Assembly (NCBI RefSeq): GCF_002794355.1
Contig: NZ_PGOI01000001.1
Coordinates: 275,665 to 339,664 of the forward strand
Origin: Pseudorhodobacter sp. MZDSW-24AT
Lineage (GTDB): Bacteria; Pseudomonadota; Alphaproteobacteria; Rhodobacterales; Rhodobacteraceae
Length of the DNA: 64,000 nt
Reading direction: 5' to 3'
Position numbers and translations under genes: made by a program. Below are positions 16,869 through 26,239 of the stretch, piece by piece. The notes beneath the pieces were generated by a model that had not been told where the DNA came from, did not search any database, and was given only the letters and a program-made list of their open reading frames with translations. Positions within the stretch are counted from its first letter, which is position 1. Each line of letters opens with the position of its first letter.

Positions 16869-19756
16869 CAGGCGCCCTCCGTCTCGGCTTGGCCGCCGCT
16901 GTCACGGTCGCGCAGACGCGCGACCCGCAAGGACTGGTGCGCAATGGCGATCAGCATGAGCACCGTGGCCCCGACGACCAGCGCAAAGACCCCGGCATCA
17001 AACAGCAGCGCGGTGGCCGCCGGGACCTTCCCGATCAGCGGCAGGGTGATGTATTGCGCATGGGCCGTCAGGAAGGGATAGCCAAAGACAAAGGCGCCCA
17101 TCCCGGTCAGGCCCGCGATGACCAGGCCAATCCCCATCCAGCGGATCGGCAGGATCGTCAGCCGGTCCTCGATCCAGCGCACATCATGCGCAAGGTATTG
17201 CAGCAGAAACGCAATCGACATGGTCACCCCGGCCGAGAATCCGCCGCCCGGCAGATCATGGCCACGGAAGAACAGATAGGCCGCCAGCACCATCATCACC
17301 GGGAACATCCAGCGCATGATGACCGCAGGCACCCGCAGCGCATGGGCAAGGCTGGTGTCCTCCAGCCGCGCGGCCGCTTCTGCAAGCGCCACGCTCTCTG
17401 CCGAAGGCCGGAAGCGGCGCAGCAGCGCAAAGACGGTGACGCCCACGATGGCCAGCACCGTGATCTCGCCAAAGGTGTCAAAGGCGCGGAAGTCCACAAG
17501 GATGACGTTCACCACATTGGTGCCGCCGCCTTCGGCATAGGCATTGCGCAAGAACCAGTCCCCCACGTTCGGGATCAGCGGCGAGGTCATCACCACATAG
17601 GAAATCGCCGCAAGCCCCGCCCCCGCCACCACGGCGATGATGAAATCGCGCAGGCGGCGGATGCGGGCCGGGCGCAGCTTGTCTTCGGCAATCTCTTCGC
17701 GCCGCTTTGGCATCCAGCGCAGCCCCAAAAGCAACAGCACCGTCGTCACGATCTCGACCAGCAGTTGCGTCACCGCCAGATCGGGGGCCGAAAGCCAGGC
17801 AAAGGTCAGGCAGGTCACCGCCCCGGCCCCGCCCAGCAGCACGACCGACGCAAAGCGGTGATACTTCGCCAGCGTGGCCGCGCCGATGGCGCAGACCGCG
17901 CCCACCAGCCACATGGCCGCAAAGGCGGGGTTGAGCGGGGTTTCCAGCGGCGAAGGCGAAACGCGCAAGCCCCCCCACAGCGTCGCCAGCCCGGCGGCCA
18001 AGGCCAGCAGCAGGATCAGGCGCAATTGCGGTTGCAGCCGCTCGGTGCCGATGAAGCGGTGCAACTGGCGCGGCAGTTTCCATGTGAACAGCAGCAAGAG
18101 CCGCTCGAACACCCGCTGCGCGCGCAGGCGGTGCAGCAAGGGCGGGCCTTCCGGGCCTTGTGAAACGCGCCCCCCCGCCAGCGCGTAAAGCGCCACCCCC
18201 GCGCCAAGCGCGATCAGGCTCATGCCCAAGGGCAGGTTGAAGCCATGCCAGACGTGAATGGCCTTGTAAGGCAGATCAGGCCCCAGAACCGCCTGCGCGG
18301 CAAGGTTCAGCACCGGCCCCAGCGTCAGCCCCGGCGCGATGCCCACCAAAAGACAGACCAGCACCAGCAATTCGACCGGGCGGCGCATCCACGCGGGCGG
18401 TTCATGCGGCGACTTGGGCAGATCGGTGGCGGGCGGGCCGAAAAACACGGTGGCAATGAAGCGCAGCGAATAGGCCACGGCGAAAACCCCGGCCAGCGTG
18501 GCCAGATACGGCAGCGCATTGTCCAGCCATGTGCCATTGTGCCAATCGGCGGCCTCGGCAAAGAACATTTCTTTCGAAATGAACCCGTTCAGCAACGGCA
18601 CGCCCGCCATCGCCGCCGAGGCCACGATGGCCAGACTGCCCGTCACCGGCATGAAGCGGATCAGACCGCTCAGCCGGCGCATGTCGCGGGTGCCGGTCTC
18701 ATGGTCGAGGATTCCCGCCGCCATGAAAAGCGAGGCTTTGAACACGGCATGGTTCACGATGTGAAAGATCGCCGCCAGAATGGCCCCGTTGCTGCCGATC
18801 CCGGCCAGCGCGGTGATCAGGCCCAGATGGCTGATGGTGGAATAGGCCAGCAAGCCTTTCAGATCGTGCCGGAACAGCGCGATCACCGATCCCAGCACCA
18901 GCGTAAGCATGCCGGTGCCGGTGACGGCGAAAAACCAAAGCTCGGTCTGGCCCAGCACGGGCGAAAAGCGCACCAGCAGGAACACCCCCGCCTTCACCAT
19001 CGTGGCCGAATGAAGAAAGGCCGACACGGGCGTGGGCGCGGCCATGGCCCCCGGCAACCAGAAGTGAAACGGCATCTGCGCCGATTTGGTGAAACAGCCC
19101 AGCAAAAACAGGGCCAGCACCAGCGGATACAGCGGATGCGCGCGCACCACATCGCCCGAGGCCAGAACCCGGTCCAGATCATAGCTGCCCACGATCTGCC
19201 CCAGAAGCACCATCCCCAGCAACAGCCCCAGACCGCCCAGCCCCGTCACGATAAGCGCCATGCGCGCGCCATCCCGCGCCGCCTGTCCCTGATGCCAATA
19301 GCCGATCAGCAAGAAAGACAGGATCGAGGTCAGTTCCCAGAACACCACCAGCATCAGGATATTGCCCGACAGCAACACCCCCAGCATCGCGCCGGTAAAG
19401 GCCATCAGAAAGGCGTAGAACCGCGGCACCGGATCGGATTTCGACAGGTAATAGCGCGCATAGATCAGCACCAGAATCCCGATGCCGAAAACAAGGCTGG
19501 CGAAAAGCCAGACAAAGCCATCCATGCGGAAGGTCAGGGTCAGACCCAAGGATGGCACCCAAGCCAAGGTGCTGCGCAGAACCTCGCCCTCGGCGATGGG
19601 GGCATGCAGCACCGCCAAGATCGCCAGCCCCATCGCCAGAAGCCCGCCCGAAACCCACGCCGCCGCGCTATGCGCTGTCGTCGGAACCGTGCTCGCAGCC
19701 AGTGCTGCGGCAAAAGGCAGTCCGACAAGAATGAGCAGCAGGTTTTCTTCGATCAT
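16868..19756 (-). CDS. mnhA: Mrp/Pha antiporter fused subunit A-B
   Basis: Very large inner-membrane protein of 962 residues. The N-terminal part (about 1-500) is the NuoL-like proton channel, with PMPFHFWLPGAMAAPTPVSAFLHSATMVKAG-type family sequence. Residues about 560-780 are the MnhA C-terminal domain, and the last roughly 150 residues carry MnhB features such as FFRGHDLPGGGFSAGV. The A-B fusion is the layout known as PhaAB in Sinorhizobium meliloti, where the system is a K+/H+ antiporter needed at alkaline pH. The genes here run A/B, C, D, E, F, G. Ion preference in this organism is not visible. Confidence 0.93.
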   Translation of the reverse strand: MIEENLLLILVGLPFAAALAASTVPTTAHSAAAWVSGGLLAMGLAILAVLHAPIAEGEVLRSTLAWVPSLGLTLTFRMDGFVWLFASLVFGIGILVLIYARYYLSKSDPVPRFYAFLMAFTGAMLGVLLSGNILMLVVFWELTSILSFLLIGYWHQGQAARDGARMALIVTGLGGLGLLLGMVLLGQIVGSYDLDRVLASGDVVRAHPLYPLVLALFLLGCFTKSAQMPFHFWLPGAMAAPTPVSAFLHSATMVKAGVFLLVRFSPVLGQTELWFFAVTGTGMLTLVLGSVIALFRHDLKGLLAYSTISHLGLITALAGIGSNGAILAAIFHIVNHAVFKASLFMAAGILDHETGTRDMRRLSGLIRFMPVTGSLAIVASAAMAGVPLLNGFISKEMFFAEAADWHNGTWLDNALPYLATLAGVFAVAYSLRFIATVFFGPPATDLPKSPHEPPAWMRRPVELLVLVCLLVGIAPGLTLGPVLNLAAQAVLGPDLPYKAIHVWHGFNLPLGMSLIALGAGVALYALAGGRVSQGPEGPPLLHRLRAQRVFERLLLLFTWKLPRQLHRFIGTERLQPQLRLILLLALAAGLATLWGGLRVSPSPLETPLNPAFAAMWLVGAVCAIGAATLAKYHRFASVVLLGGAGAVTCLTFAWLSAPDLAVTQLLVEIVTTVLLLLGLRWMPKRREEIAEDKLRPARIRRLRDFIIAVVAGAGLAAISYVVMTSPLIPNVGDWFLRNAYAEGGGTNVVNVILVDFRAFDTFGEITVLAIVGVTVFALLRRFRPSAESVALAEAAARLEDTSLAHALRVPAVIMRWMFPVMMVLAAYLFFRGHDLPGGGFSAGVTMSIAFLLQYLAHDVRWIEDRLTILPIRWMGIGLVIAGLTGMGAFVFGYPFLTAHAQYITLPLIGKVPAATALLFDAGVFALVVGATVLMLIAIAHQSLRVARLRDRDSGGQAETEGA

Positions 19757-19946
19757 GCCCCGAGCGGTTTCCTTTTGGGTCTAGAGTTTGCACATCACAA
19801 CGCGCCCTCCTTGCGGTGGCGCGCGGGTCTGCCAGAATGACATGCTGAACTGTATCCCCTCCGCTTACGGGCACCGCCCCACTGATTCAAGGGCGAAGAT
19901 CGTCCGAAACGGAAAAAGCGGTTGCAGGCGCGCGCGGGAACGGCGC

Positions 19947-21470
19947 TCAGGGCCGGTCCGGGTGCGGGATTTCAAGGCGCAGGCCAAATCCCGGCGGCGC
20001 GCCCTGCAAAATCTGACCCTGCCACTTCTGCTCGACCAGCGCGCGCACCAGCTTGGCGCCAAACCCCGCGGGTCCGTCGCCTGCCGCGTCGCCCGCGGCA
20101 TCGCGCCAGTCCAGACAAAAGACACGCGGCCCGCTGGGATCGGCCCGAAAGGTCCAGTGCAGCGACACGCTGCCGTCCACCTTGGCCAATCCGCCGTGCT
20201 GGCGCGCGTGGCTGGCCAGTTCATGCAAGACAAGCCCCATGTCAAAGCACAGGTCCGGGTGCAGCAGGATATCCCGGCCCGAGGTGGTGATGCGCGTGCC
20301 ATAAGGCTGCAAGACCTCGGCCACCAGCTCGGCAAAGCGCGTCGGCGCCCATCCCCCGCGCGACACGATGTAATTGGATCGCGCAAGCGCCCCCAGCCTT
20401 TCGCTAAAGCTGTGCCGCGCCGCCCTCGGGTCCGCACTGGCGTTGAAGGTCTGGCCCGCGATGCTGTTGATCAGCTGCAACATATTGCCAGCCCGATGCG
20501 CCATTTCGCGCATCAGCACAGCCTGATGCCGTGCAGCCTCCACCTGACGCGCGGCCCCCGCCACGATATTGGCCAAGGACAGCAGAAACTCGGCATCGGC
20601 GGCTTCAAACCGGCGCACCTCGCGCGCATGGATTCCAAAGACCCCAAAGGGACGCAGCCCGCTGCCGGGGATCGTCACCGACACGCCGCTGCGCACCCCG
20701 TGATCGTGCAGAATCTGCGGCCCGTCAAAGCGTGTCTCGTGCTGCAAATCCTCGACCAGAACCGACTCGGACGACAAAAGGGTGAACCCCGCCTGCGACT
20801 CCCGCTCGATCCCCACCTTCCCCGTGCCGACCAGACCGTCTTTCCAGCCAAGGCCTGCCACCAACACCAGATGATCGGCGGTATCCGCGAATTGCAGGAT
20901 CTTGGTCAGCGGCACCGCCAGAACATCGGCGGCGATCTCCACCGCGCGGTCAAGCACCTTCTGGAAGTCAGGCTCCGCCAAGGCGTAAGAGCCAAAGCGC
21001 GCCACCGCATGATGCTGGGCCAAGCGACGGGCAAGCTGCTGTTCCCCCCGCACCCGGGCACTGACCTCGGTGCAGATCCCCGTCAGATAGCGGGTGCCAT
21101 CCGGCGCATGGCTGATCCCGCCCGACGCCTCGATCCACAGATCCGGCTGCCCCGCCCGCGGCGCGGTGCGATAAAGGCAGCGATACGGCGCGCCGGTATC
21201 CAGCGTGGCAAGGATCTGCTGCCAGACAGCCGCGGAATCCTCGGGGTGCAGATCGTTCTGGAAGCTGGCAAGGGTGCCGTCAAAGGCCTCGGGCGGCAGC
21301 GCATGCACTTCGGCAAGGTGGGCCGTCCACTCCAGCTCATTGCTGTCGATCTTCCAGCGCCACACCCCCGCACGGCCAAGCCGCAGGCCTTCGGCCAGCG
21401 CGGGGCCATCCGTCAGGAACACGCCAGAGCGGGCCGGCGCCGATGGTCTTGCCGTCATGTCGCCCGTCAC
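19947..21470 (-). CDS. PAS-GAF sensor histidine kinase, HWE/HisKA_2 type
   Basis: Cytoplasmic sensor kinase of 507 residues without membrane segments. Residues about 30-145 form a PAS domain (WTAHLAEVHALPPEAF and a PAC-like end), about 155-315 a GAF domain (ILQFADTADHLVLVAG to FGVFGIHAREVR), followed by a kinase core. The phosphoacceptor box is LMREMAHRAGNMLQLINSI with His near residue 325. It resembles HWE kinases (HRxxN) rather than HisKA. The ATP-binding region is short, with LVLHELASHARQHGG as N-box and FGAKLVRALVEQ near the end. The GTG start at 21470 follows AAAGGG. The neighbours are a lone Hpt gene (21601-21933) and a divergent hybrid kinase (22443), suggesting a shared relay (inference). 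Confidence 0.88.
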   Translation of the reverse strand: MTGDMTARPSAPARSGVFLTDGPALAEGLRLGRAGVWRWKIDSNELEWTAHLAEVHALPPEAFDGTLASFQNDLHPEDSAAVWQQILATLDTGAPYRCLYRTAPRAGQPDLWIEASGGISHAPDGTRYLTGICTEVSARVRGEQQLARRLAQHHAVARFGSYALAEPDFQKVLDRAVEIAADVLAVPLTKILQFADTADHLVLVAGLGWKDGLVGTGKVGIERESQAGFTLLSSESVLVEDLQHETRFDGPQILHDHGVRSGVSVTIPGSGLRPFGVFGIHAREVRRFEAADAEFLLSLANIVAGAARQVEAARHQAVLMREMAHRAGNMLQLINSIAGQTFNASADPRAARHSFSERLGALARSNYIVSRGGWAPTRFAELVAEVLQPYGTRITTSGRDILLHPDLCFDMGLVLHELASHARQHGGLAKVDGSVSLHWTFRADPSGPRVFCLDWRDAAGDAAGDGPAGFGAKLVRALVEQKWQGQILQGAPPGFGLRLEIPHPDRP

Positions 21471-21600
21471 CGTGACCCTTTCCGTTCCGAACCCAATGCC
21501 GCATCTCCCCGACCCGATCCGCCGCTGCGGCGCAGCGGGCCGGATCAGCGCTGCGCGGCCCCCGTCTGACGGCCCGGCAGCGCCAGCGCCCTGACACAGA

Positions 21601-21933
21601 TCACTCCGCAGATCCCAACGCGGGCAGATCCTTCACAAAGGCCGCACGGGATTGCGCCAGAACCGCAGACACCTGCGCAAGCGGCAGATCGGTTTCGCCC
21701 TGCTCGGCCCGGGTTTCCAAAGTCTGGCACAGTTGCGCGATCTCCGTGAATCCCAAATTCAACCCGATGCCCTTCAGCGTATGCAGCGTGTGCCGCAATT
21801 CAGGGGCGGTCGTCGCCGCCTGCAACTGCGCCTCTGTCTCATCCAGTTCGGCAAGGAACAGCACGATCACCTGATCGAAGGCCTCGGCCCCGATCTCGTG
21901 TCGCAGTTCCTTTACCCTTTGCCACTCTATCAT
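21601..21933 (-). CDS. Stand-alone histidine phosphotransfer (Hpt) protein
   Basis: Small cytoplasmic protein of 110 residues formed by one Hpt domain. The phosphoacceptor is His51 in HTLHTLKGIGLNLGF, the classic HxxKG pattern. The ATG at 21933 is preceded by GGACGGAG, which fixes the start. Hpt proteins shuttle phosphate between a receiver and another receiver. It sits between the HWE kinase (130 bases downstream on the same strand) and a divergent hybrid kinase whose own sequence ends in a receiver with no Hpt domain, so this protein is the natural partner (inference). The output regulator is not in the window. Confidence 0.9.
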   Translation of the reverse strand: MIEWQRVKELRHEIGAEAFDQVIVLFLAELDETEAQLQAATTAPELRHTLHTLKGIGLNLGFTEIAQLCQTLETRAEQGETDLPLAQVSAVLAQSRAAFVKDLPALGSAE

Positions 21934-22442
21934 CTCCGTCCTGCCTTTTGTGTCCCGTGACACATTTAAAGTGCGCTTATCACTCGCAAAACCAAGAGAC
22001 CAGATACGCAGGTTGACGTTCAGCCCTGCCTTGGCAAAACCAGCCACTGACCCAGTCTTCGCATGCCTCATCCCGTGCAGCAATCCTGTGCAAACGCAGC
22101 GGGGCCTCTTTTTACTGCGGCTTTCCGTGATCGGCGGCTGCCCAAGCGCAAACAGGGCAAAGCGGTCACAGAACAGCGCCTTTGCACGAAAGGCCCCGCA
22201 AAGACGCTTGATTGCGGCTATTTTTCAGGCAAGAGTCTGCCCGCAAGCAGTGTGTCATGGAATGCGTCCCAAGAAACGCAAGGCACATGCGGCACAACAG
22301 GGGGCGCGCAGATGTCATATGTCTCTGTCCTTTCATGCCAGCGTCTTGCCCCCGCGCCAGACCGGGCCACAGGCAAAGATGCGGCGCCGCGCCGAGGCAC
22401 CTGCCCAAGCCAAGTCCGCAGCGCCTATGGAAAGGACTGCGG
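21934..22442. other. Divergent intergenic region between Hpt and hybrid kinase genes
   Basis: About 509 bases without a supported gene. The only structure I can point to is the inverted repeat TGTGTC-CCGT-GACACA at 21949-21964, directly upstream of the Hpt ribosome-binding site. Short frames through the rest lack ribosome-binding sites and recognisable protein sequence. Confidence 0.5.
21949..21964. promoter_or_regulatory. Inverted repeat upstream of the Hpt gene
   Basis: TGTGTCCCGTGACACA: perfect 6-base arms separated by 4 bases, 16 bases before the Hpt start codon. Position suggests an operator that would block transcription or initiation, but no regulator is implied by the sequence. Confidence 0.35.
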
Positions 22443-24296
22443 GTGATCACCTCCGTCGATATCAGAGTTGTGGTGATGATCGCCGCGATCATGCTGATCG
22501 TGGCCATCGTGCTGTGCCTGCTGGAGCGCCGCACCCGGGTGTCGGATACGAACCTGCGGCACGCGAATGACTGGCTCTGTGTCGCCAACGGGGCACTGCT
22601 GCTGTCCTGCGTCACGCTGTTGCTGCATTATTCGCTGCCGTTCTGGCTCAGCGCGAGCATAATCATCCTTGGCGCGCATGCGGGGATTTTATGCGCCTTC
22701 TTTGCGATCCAATGGGGTTTGAACACGCGCCCGCGCTATGGGCTCTTTGCCACGATCAGCGCCAGCATCCTGCTGCTGCAAATGTCGCTGACCACCTCTG
22801 GCGCGGGCGCGGCGCTCTTGTTCGTCAGCACCGGCATCGCCAACGGCCTGCTGACACTGACGATGGGGCTTATCATCCTGCGCCTGTCGCGCCCGCATGA
22901 AATCGAATTGCGGGTGCTGGTCAGCTTTCCGTTTTTCGCGCTGGCCTTCGGCTATGTGATGCGGCTGATCTTGCTGGCGATGGAGGCGACAACCGCAGTG
23001 GTGCTCACAACCACCGCGCTGATCGCCTTTTCCCTCGCCTTTGCCGCGCTTCAATGGTGCTTTGGCCTGATTGCCCTGCGCGCGGCATGGCTGAACCAGT
23101 CCCTCACGGTGGAACGCCAGCGCGCACAGGATCTGGCCGAGGCGCGGGCGCGCTTTCTGGCGCATATGAGCCACGAAATCCGCACCCCGCTGAATTCCGT
23201 GCTGGGCTTGGCCGATGTGCTGCACGGCACCGTCAAGCAGCCCGAAGCGCGCGAGCTTGTCGGGCATATCCAGAATTCCGGCGATCTGCTCATGCACATC
23301 GTGAACGATATCCTCGACGTCTCGAAATTGCAGGCCAATGCGGTGACGCTTGAACAGCGCCCCTTCGACCTTGATGCCCTCCTGCGCCAGATTGCCGCCA
23401 GCCACGCCCTGACCTGCCGCGAAAAGCGCCTGTTGCTGGATGTCGAAATCCAGCCGGGGGCTTCGGGCTTCTGGATGGGCGACCCGCATCGGGTGAACCA
23501 GATCCTGCAAAACGTGATCGGCAATGCCGTGAAGTTCACCGAAACCGGCAGCGTGCGGGTGGTGGCGCGCGGCTCGGATCATCTGACACTGGTCGTGGAA
23601 GACACCGGCATCGGGATGAGCGAGGCACAGGTCGGCTCGATGTTCGATGAATTCACGCAGGCCGACGAAGGCATCACCCGGCGCTTTGGCGGCACCGGTC
23701 TGGGCATGTCGATCGTGCACAAGCTGACAAAGGTGATGGGCGGCCAGATCGAGGTGCAAAGCGCGCCCGGCCAAGGCACGCGCTTTACCATCACCCTGCC
23801 GCTGCGGCGCGCAGAAACCGTCGAGATCCTCCCGATCCCCGCCGCTCCGGCGGCGCAGATGGATTTCTCCACGCTCAACGTGCTCTGCGCCGATGACAGC
23901 AAGAGCAACCTTCTGATGCTTTGCGCCATGCTGCGCCAGATGGGGATCGAACCGCAGACGGCCGAAGACGGCCACGCCGCGATTGCCATGACAGAACGGC
24001 AAAGCTTTGATCTTTACCTGCTCGACATTTCGATGCCCGGCCTGTCGGGGATCGAAACGCTGCACCGCCTGCGGCAAGTGGAAAAAGACGGTCTGCGCCC
24101 GCCCGCCTATGGTGTGGCCGCCACCGCCAATGCGCTGGCCCCGGATCTGGATCTCTACATGGCCTCGGGCTTTGATTCCCATCTGTCCAAGCCCATCCGG
24201 CTGGAAGCCTTGCGCGCCATCCTTCTGGCCTGTCAGCAAAGCCGGCTGGCGCACCCCCTTCACGCGCCGGGCGTGGGTCACAGGGTCTGGGGCTGA
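22443..24296 (+). CDS. Membrane hybrid sensor histidine kinase with receiver domain
   Basis: Inner-membrane kinase of 617 residues. Seven or so hydrophobic segments fill residues 5-210, followed by a coiled linker, a HisKA domain with His244 in AHMSHEIRTPLNSVLG, and an ATPase domain (N-box QNVIGNAVKFTETG, G1 VVEDTGIGMSEA, G2 FGGTGLGMSIV). The receiver domain has Asp528 in LLDISMPGLSG and a lysine in HLSKPIRLEAL. There is no C-terminal Hpt domain. The GTG start at 22443 follows GGAAAGGA; the longer reading from 22212 adds 77 residues rich in Cys and Arg with no homology-like pattern. Divergent from the Hpt gene. Confidence 0.9.
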   Translation: MITSVDIRVVVMIAAIMLIVAIVLCLLERRTRVSDTNLRHANDWLCVANGALLLSCVTLLLHYSLPFWLSASIIILGAHAGILCAFFAIQWGLNTRPRYGLFATISASILLLQMSLTTSGAGAALLFVSTGIANGLLTLTMGLIILRLSRPHEIELRVLVSFPFFALAFGYVMRLILLAMEATTAVVLTTTALIAFSLAFAALQWCFGLIALRAAWLNQSLTVERQRAQDLAEARARFLAHMSHEIRTPLNSVLGLADVLHGTVKQPEARELVGHIQNSGDLLMHIVNDILDVSKLQANAVTLEQRPFDLDALLRQIAASHALTCREKRLLLDVEIQPGASGFWMGDPHRVNQILQNVIGNAVKFTETGSVRVVARGSDHLTLVVEDTGIGMSEAQVGSMFDEFTQADEGITRRFGGTGLGMSIVHKLTKVMGGQIEVQSAPGQGTRFTITLPLRRAETVEILPIPAAPAAQMDFSTLNVLCADDSKSNLLMLCAMLRQMGIEPQTAEDGHAAIAMTERQSFDLYLLDISMPGLSGIETLHRLRQVEKDGLRPPAYGVAATANALAPDLDLYMASGFDSHLSKPIRLEALRAILLACQQSRLAHPLHAPGVGHRVWG

Positions 24297-24631
24297 CCCA
24301 AGCGCCAAGGGCAAGCGCAGCAACCCCGCAACAGCGCCACGGGTTCCCGCACCCCGGTGGACCCCGCGCCACAGCGGGGCGATCGGCGGAAGCTTGCTCA
24401 CAGCTTTGCGAGACGTCACGAAACTTCGCTTAGCGCGATCAAAGCCGATGGCAACCGCGCGCGTCCCTTCCTATATGGGCGCCACCGGCACAGGGCCGCG
24501 GGCGCTGCACAGCAGCATTGCAGGGAATGCATGCCTGCAATGCCTAAGGTGCAATGCAAGCGTTCTGGTGCCGTCACGGATAACCTGCCATTGATGCTTA
24601 GTTTTTCTCGAATCGAAGACTGGGATACACC
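24297..24631. other. Upstream region of opgG
   Basis: About 335 bases with no supported gene. It carries a 10-base perfect inverted repeat at 24515-24543 and an additional GCAATGCA at 24551-24558. No convincing promoter was found by eye. Confidence 0.5.
24515..24543. promoter_or_regulatory. 10-base inverted repeat upstream of opgG
   Basis: GCATTGCAGG and CCTGCAATGC are perfect complements separated by 9 bases, itself containing ATGCAT. It lies 89 bases before the assumed opgG start. It could be an operator for the osmoregulated operon or a hairpin in its leader (inference). Confidence 0.4.
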
Positions 24632-26239
24632 ATGCCGTCTCACCCGCGGTCCACAACAGACATGCCACGTCGCACCTTCCTTTCGGTGCTGGGCGCAGCC
24701 GCCGTTCTGCAGTGCAGCACCAGCCTGACGGGAATGGCGCGCGCGCAAACGGCGCCCGCCCCGGCTGCGGAAGCCTCGGGCCTGCCGTTCACTTTTGACA
24801 GCCTGACCGAAGACATGCGCCTTCTGGCGCAGGCCCCGCATGCCCCGGCTCCGGTGGCGCAGGGATTCTTCTCGGACTTCAGCTATGACGACTATCAGGC
24901 GGTGCAGTTCAATCCGGAACAGGCCCGCTGGCGCGGCCCCGACTCCGGGTTCCAGCTGCACACCTTCCATCTGGGCTGGCTCTTCGCCGAACCGGTGACC
25001 CTGTTCGAGGTCGAGGATGGCACCGCCCGTCCGATGACCTTCACCACCGACGATTTCCGCTATTTCGACCGCGTCAAGGATCGCGTGCCCGAGCATGACC
25101 CCTTGCCGGGCGTGGCCGGCTTCCGGCTGAACGCGCCGCTGAACCAGCTGAACCGTTTTGACGAAGTGATCGCCTTCTTGGGCGCCAGCTATTTCCGGGC
25201 CGTGGGCCGCGACAACGGCTATGGCCTCTCGGCACGCGGGCTGGCCATCAACACCGGTCTGGGCAAGCCCGAGGAATTCCCCCGCTTTTCCCGCTTCTGG
25301 ATCGAAAAGCCGGTGCCCTTCGCGCGCGAGATCACGGTGTATGCCGCGCTGGAAAGCCAAAGCTGCACCGGCGCCTATCGGCTGGTGATCCGTCCGGGCC
25401 GCGACACCGTGGTCGACGTGACCGCACGGCTGTTCTTCCGCACCGAGGTGGATCAGATCGGCATCGCGCCGCTCACCTCCATGTTCCTGTTCTCGGAAAA
25501 GAACCGCGCCGAGTTCGACGATTTCCGTCCCAATGTGCATGACAGCGACGGCTTGGCCATCCACCGCCGCGACGGGGATCACATCTGGCGCCCGCTGAAC
25601 AATCCGGTGCGGCTGACCGAGTCGTGGTTTGTCGAGGAAAGCCCCGCCGCCTTTGGCCTGATGCAGCGCGACCGCGACTTTGAAAACTATCAGGACGCGG
25701 TGTCGCATTACGAACGCCGCCCGTCCTTGCTGATCGAGCCTTTGGGCGATTGGGGCCGGGGCGCGGTGCGTCTGGTCGAGATCCCCACCCCGCTCGAGGT
25801 GAATGACAACATCGTCGCCTTCTGGGTGCCCGAGGCCAAGCCGGTGCCGGGCGTGATGATGGAATTCGCCTATCGTCAGCATTGGGGCGCGCTCCCCGTC
25901 GATCCGCTGGCCGACATCGCCTATGTCAAGGAAACCCGCGCCGGAGAAGGCGGGGTTTCGGGTGTGGCCAACACCGAAGGCACCCGCAAATTCGTGGTGG
26001 ATTTCGCAGGCGGCACCATCGCCAACCTCCCGGGCGATGCCAAGATCGAACCGGTCGTTTCGCTGACCGGTGGAAAAATAAGCGTTCAGACCCTGTCAAA
26101 GATCGACAGCGAGCAAATCTGGCGTCTTGTCGTCGATGTGCTGCCCGAAGCGGGAAAAACCGTGGAACTCAACGCCCACATTGCAGGTTTCGGTCGCAAG
26201 CTTACCGAAAACTGGCTCTATCAATGGGTGACCGCATGA
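24632..26239 (+). CDS. opgG: Glucan biosynthesis protein OpgG (MdoG)
   Basis: Periplasmic protein of 535 residues required to make the backbone of osmoregulated periplasmic glucans. The N-terminus has a Tat-like signal, PRRTFLSVLGAAAVL, ending near ARAQ. The OpgG β-sandwich region follows, with YDDYQAVQFNPEQARWR, FQLHTFHLGWLF and GDWGRGAVRLVEIPT as recognisable family stretches. The start could be 24632 or the ATG at 24662, which would place the twin arginines closer to the N-terminus; neither has a strong ribosome-binding site. The stop overlaps the start of the small opgI-like gene (ATGA). Confidence 0.92.
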   Translation: MPSHPRSTTDMPRRTFLSVLGAAAVLQCSTSLTGMARAQTAPAPAAEASGLPFTFDSLTEDMRLLAQAPHAPAPVAQGFFSDFSYDDYQAVQFNPEQARWRGPDSGFQLHTFHLGWLFAEPVTLFEVEDGTARPMTFTTDDFRYFDRVKDRVPEHDPLPGVAGFRLNAPLNQLNRFDEVIAFLGASYFRAVGRDNGYGLSARGLAINTGLGKPEEFPRFSRFWIEKPVPFAREITVYAALESQSCTGAYRLVIRPGRDTVVDVTARLFFRTEVDQIGIAPLTSMFLFSEKNRAEFDDFRPNVHDSDGLAIHRRDGDHIWRPLNNPVRLTESWFVEESPAAFGLMQRDRDFENYQDAVSHYERRPSLLIEPLGDWGRGAVRLVEIPTPLEVNDNIVAFWVPEAKPVPGVMMEFAYRQHWGALPVDPLADIAYVKETRAGEGGVSGVANTEGTRKFVVDFAGGTIANLPGDAKIEPVVSLTGGKISVQTLSKIDSEQIWRLVVDVLPEAGKTVELNAHIAGFGRKLTENWLYQWVTA

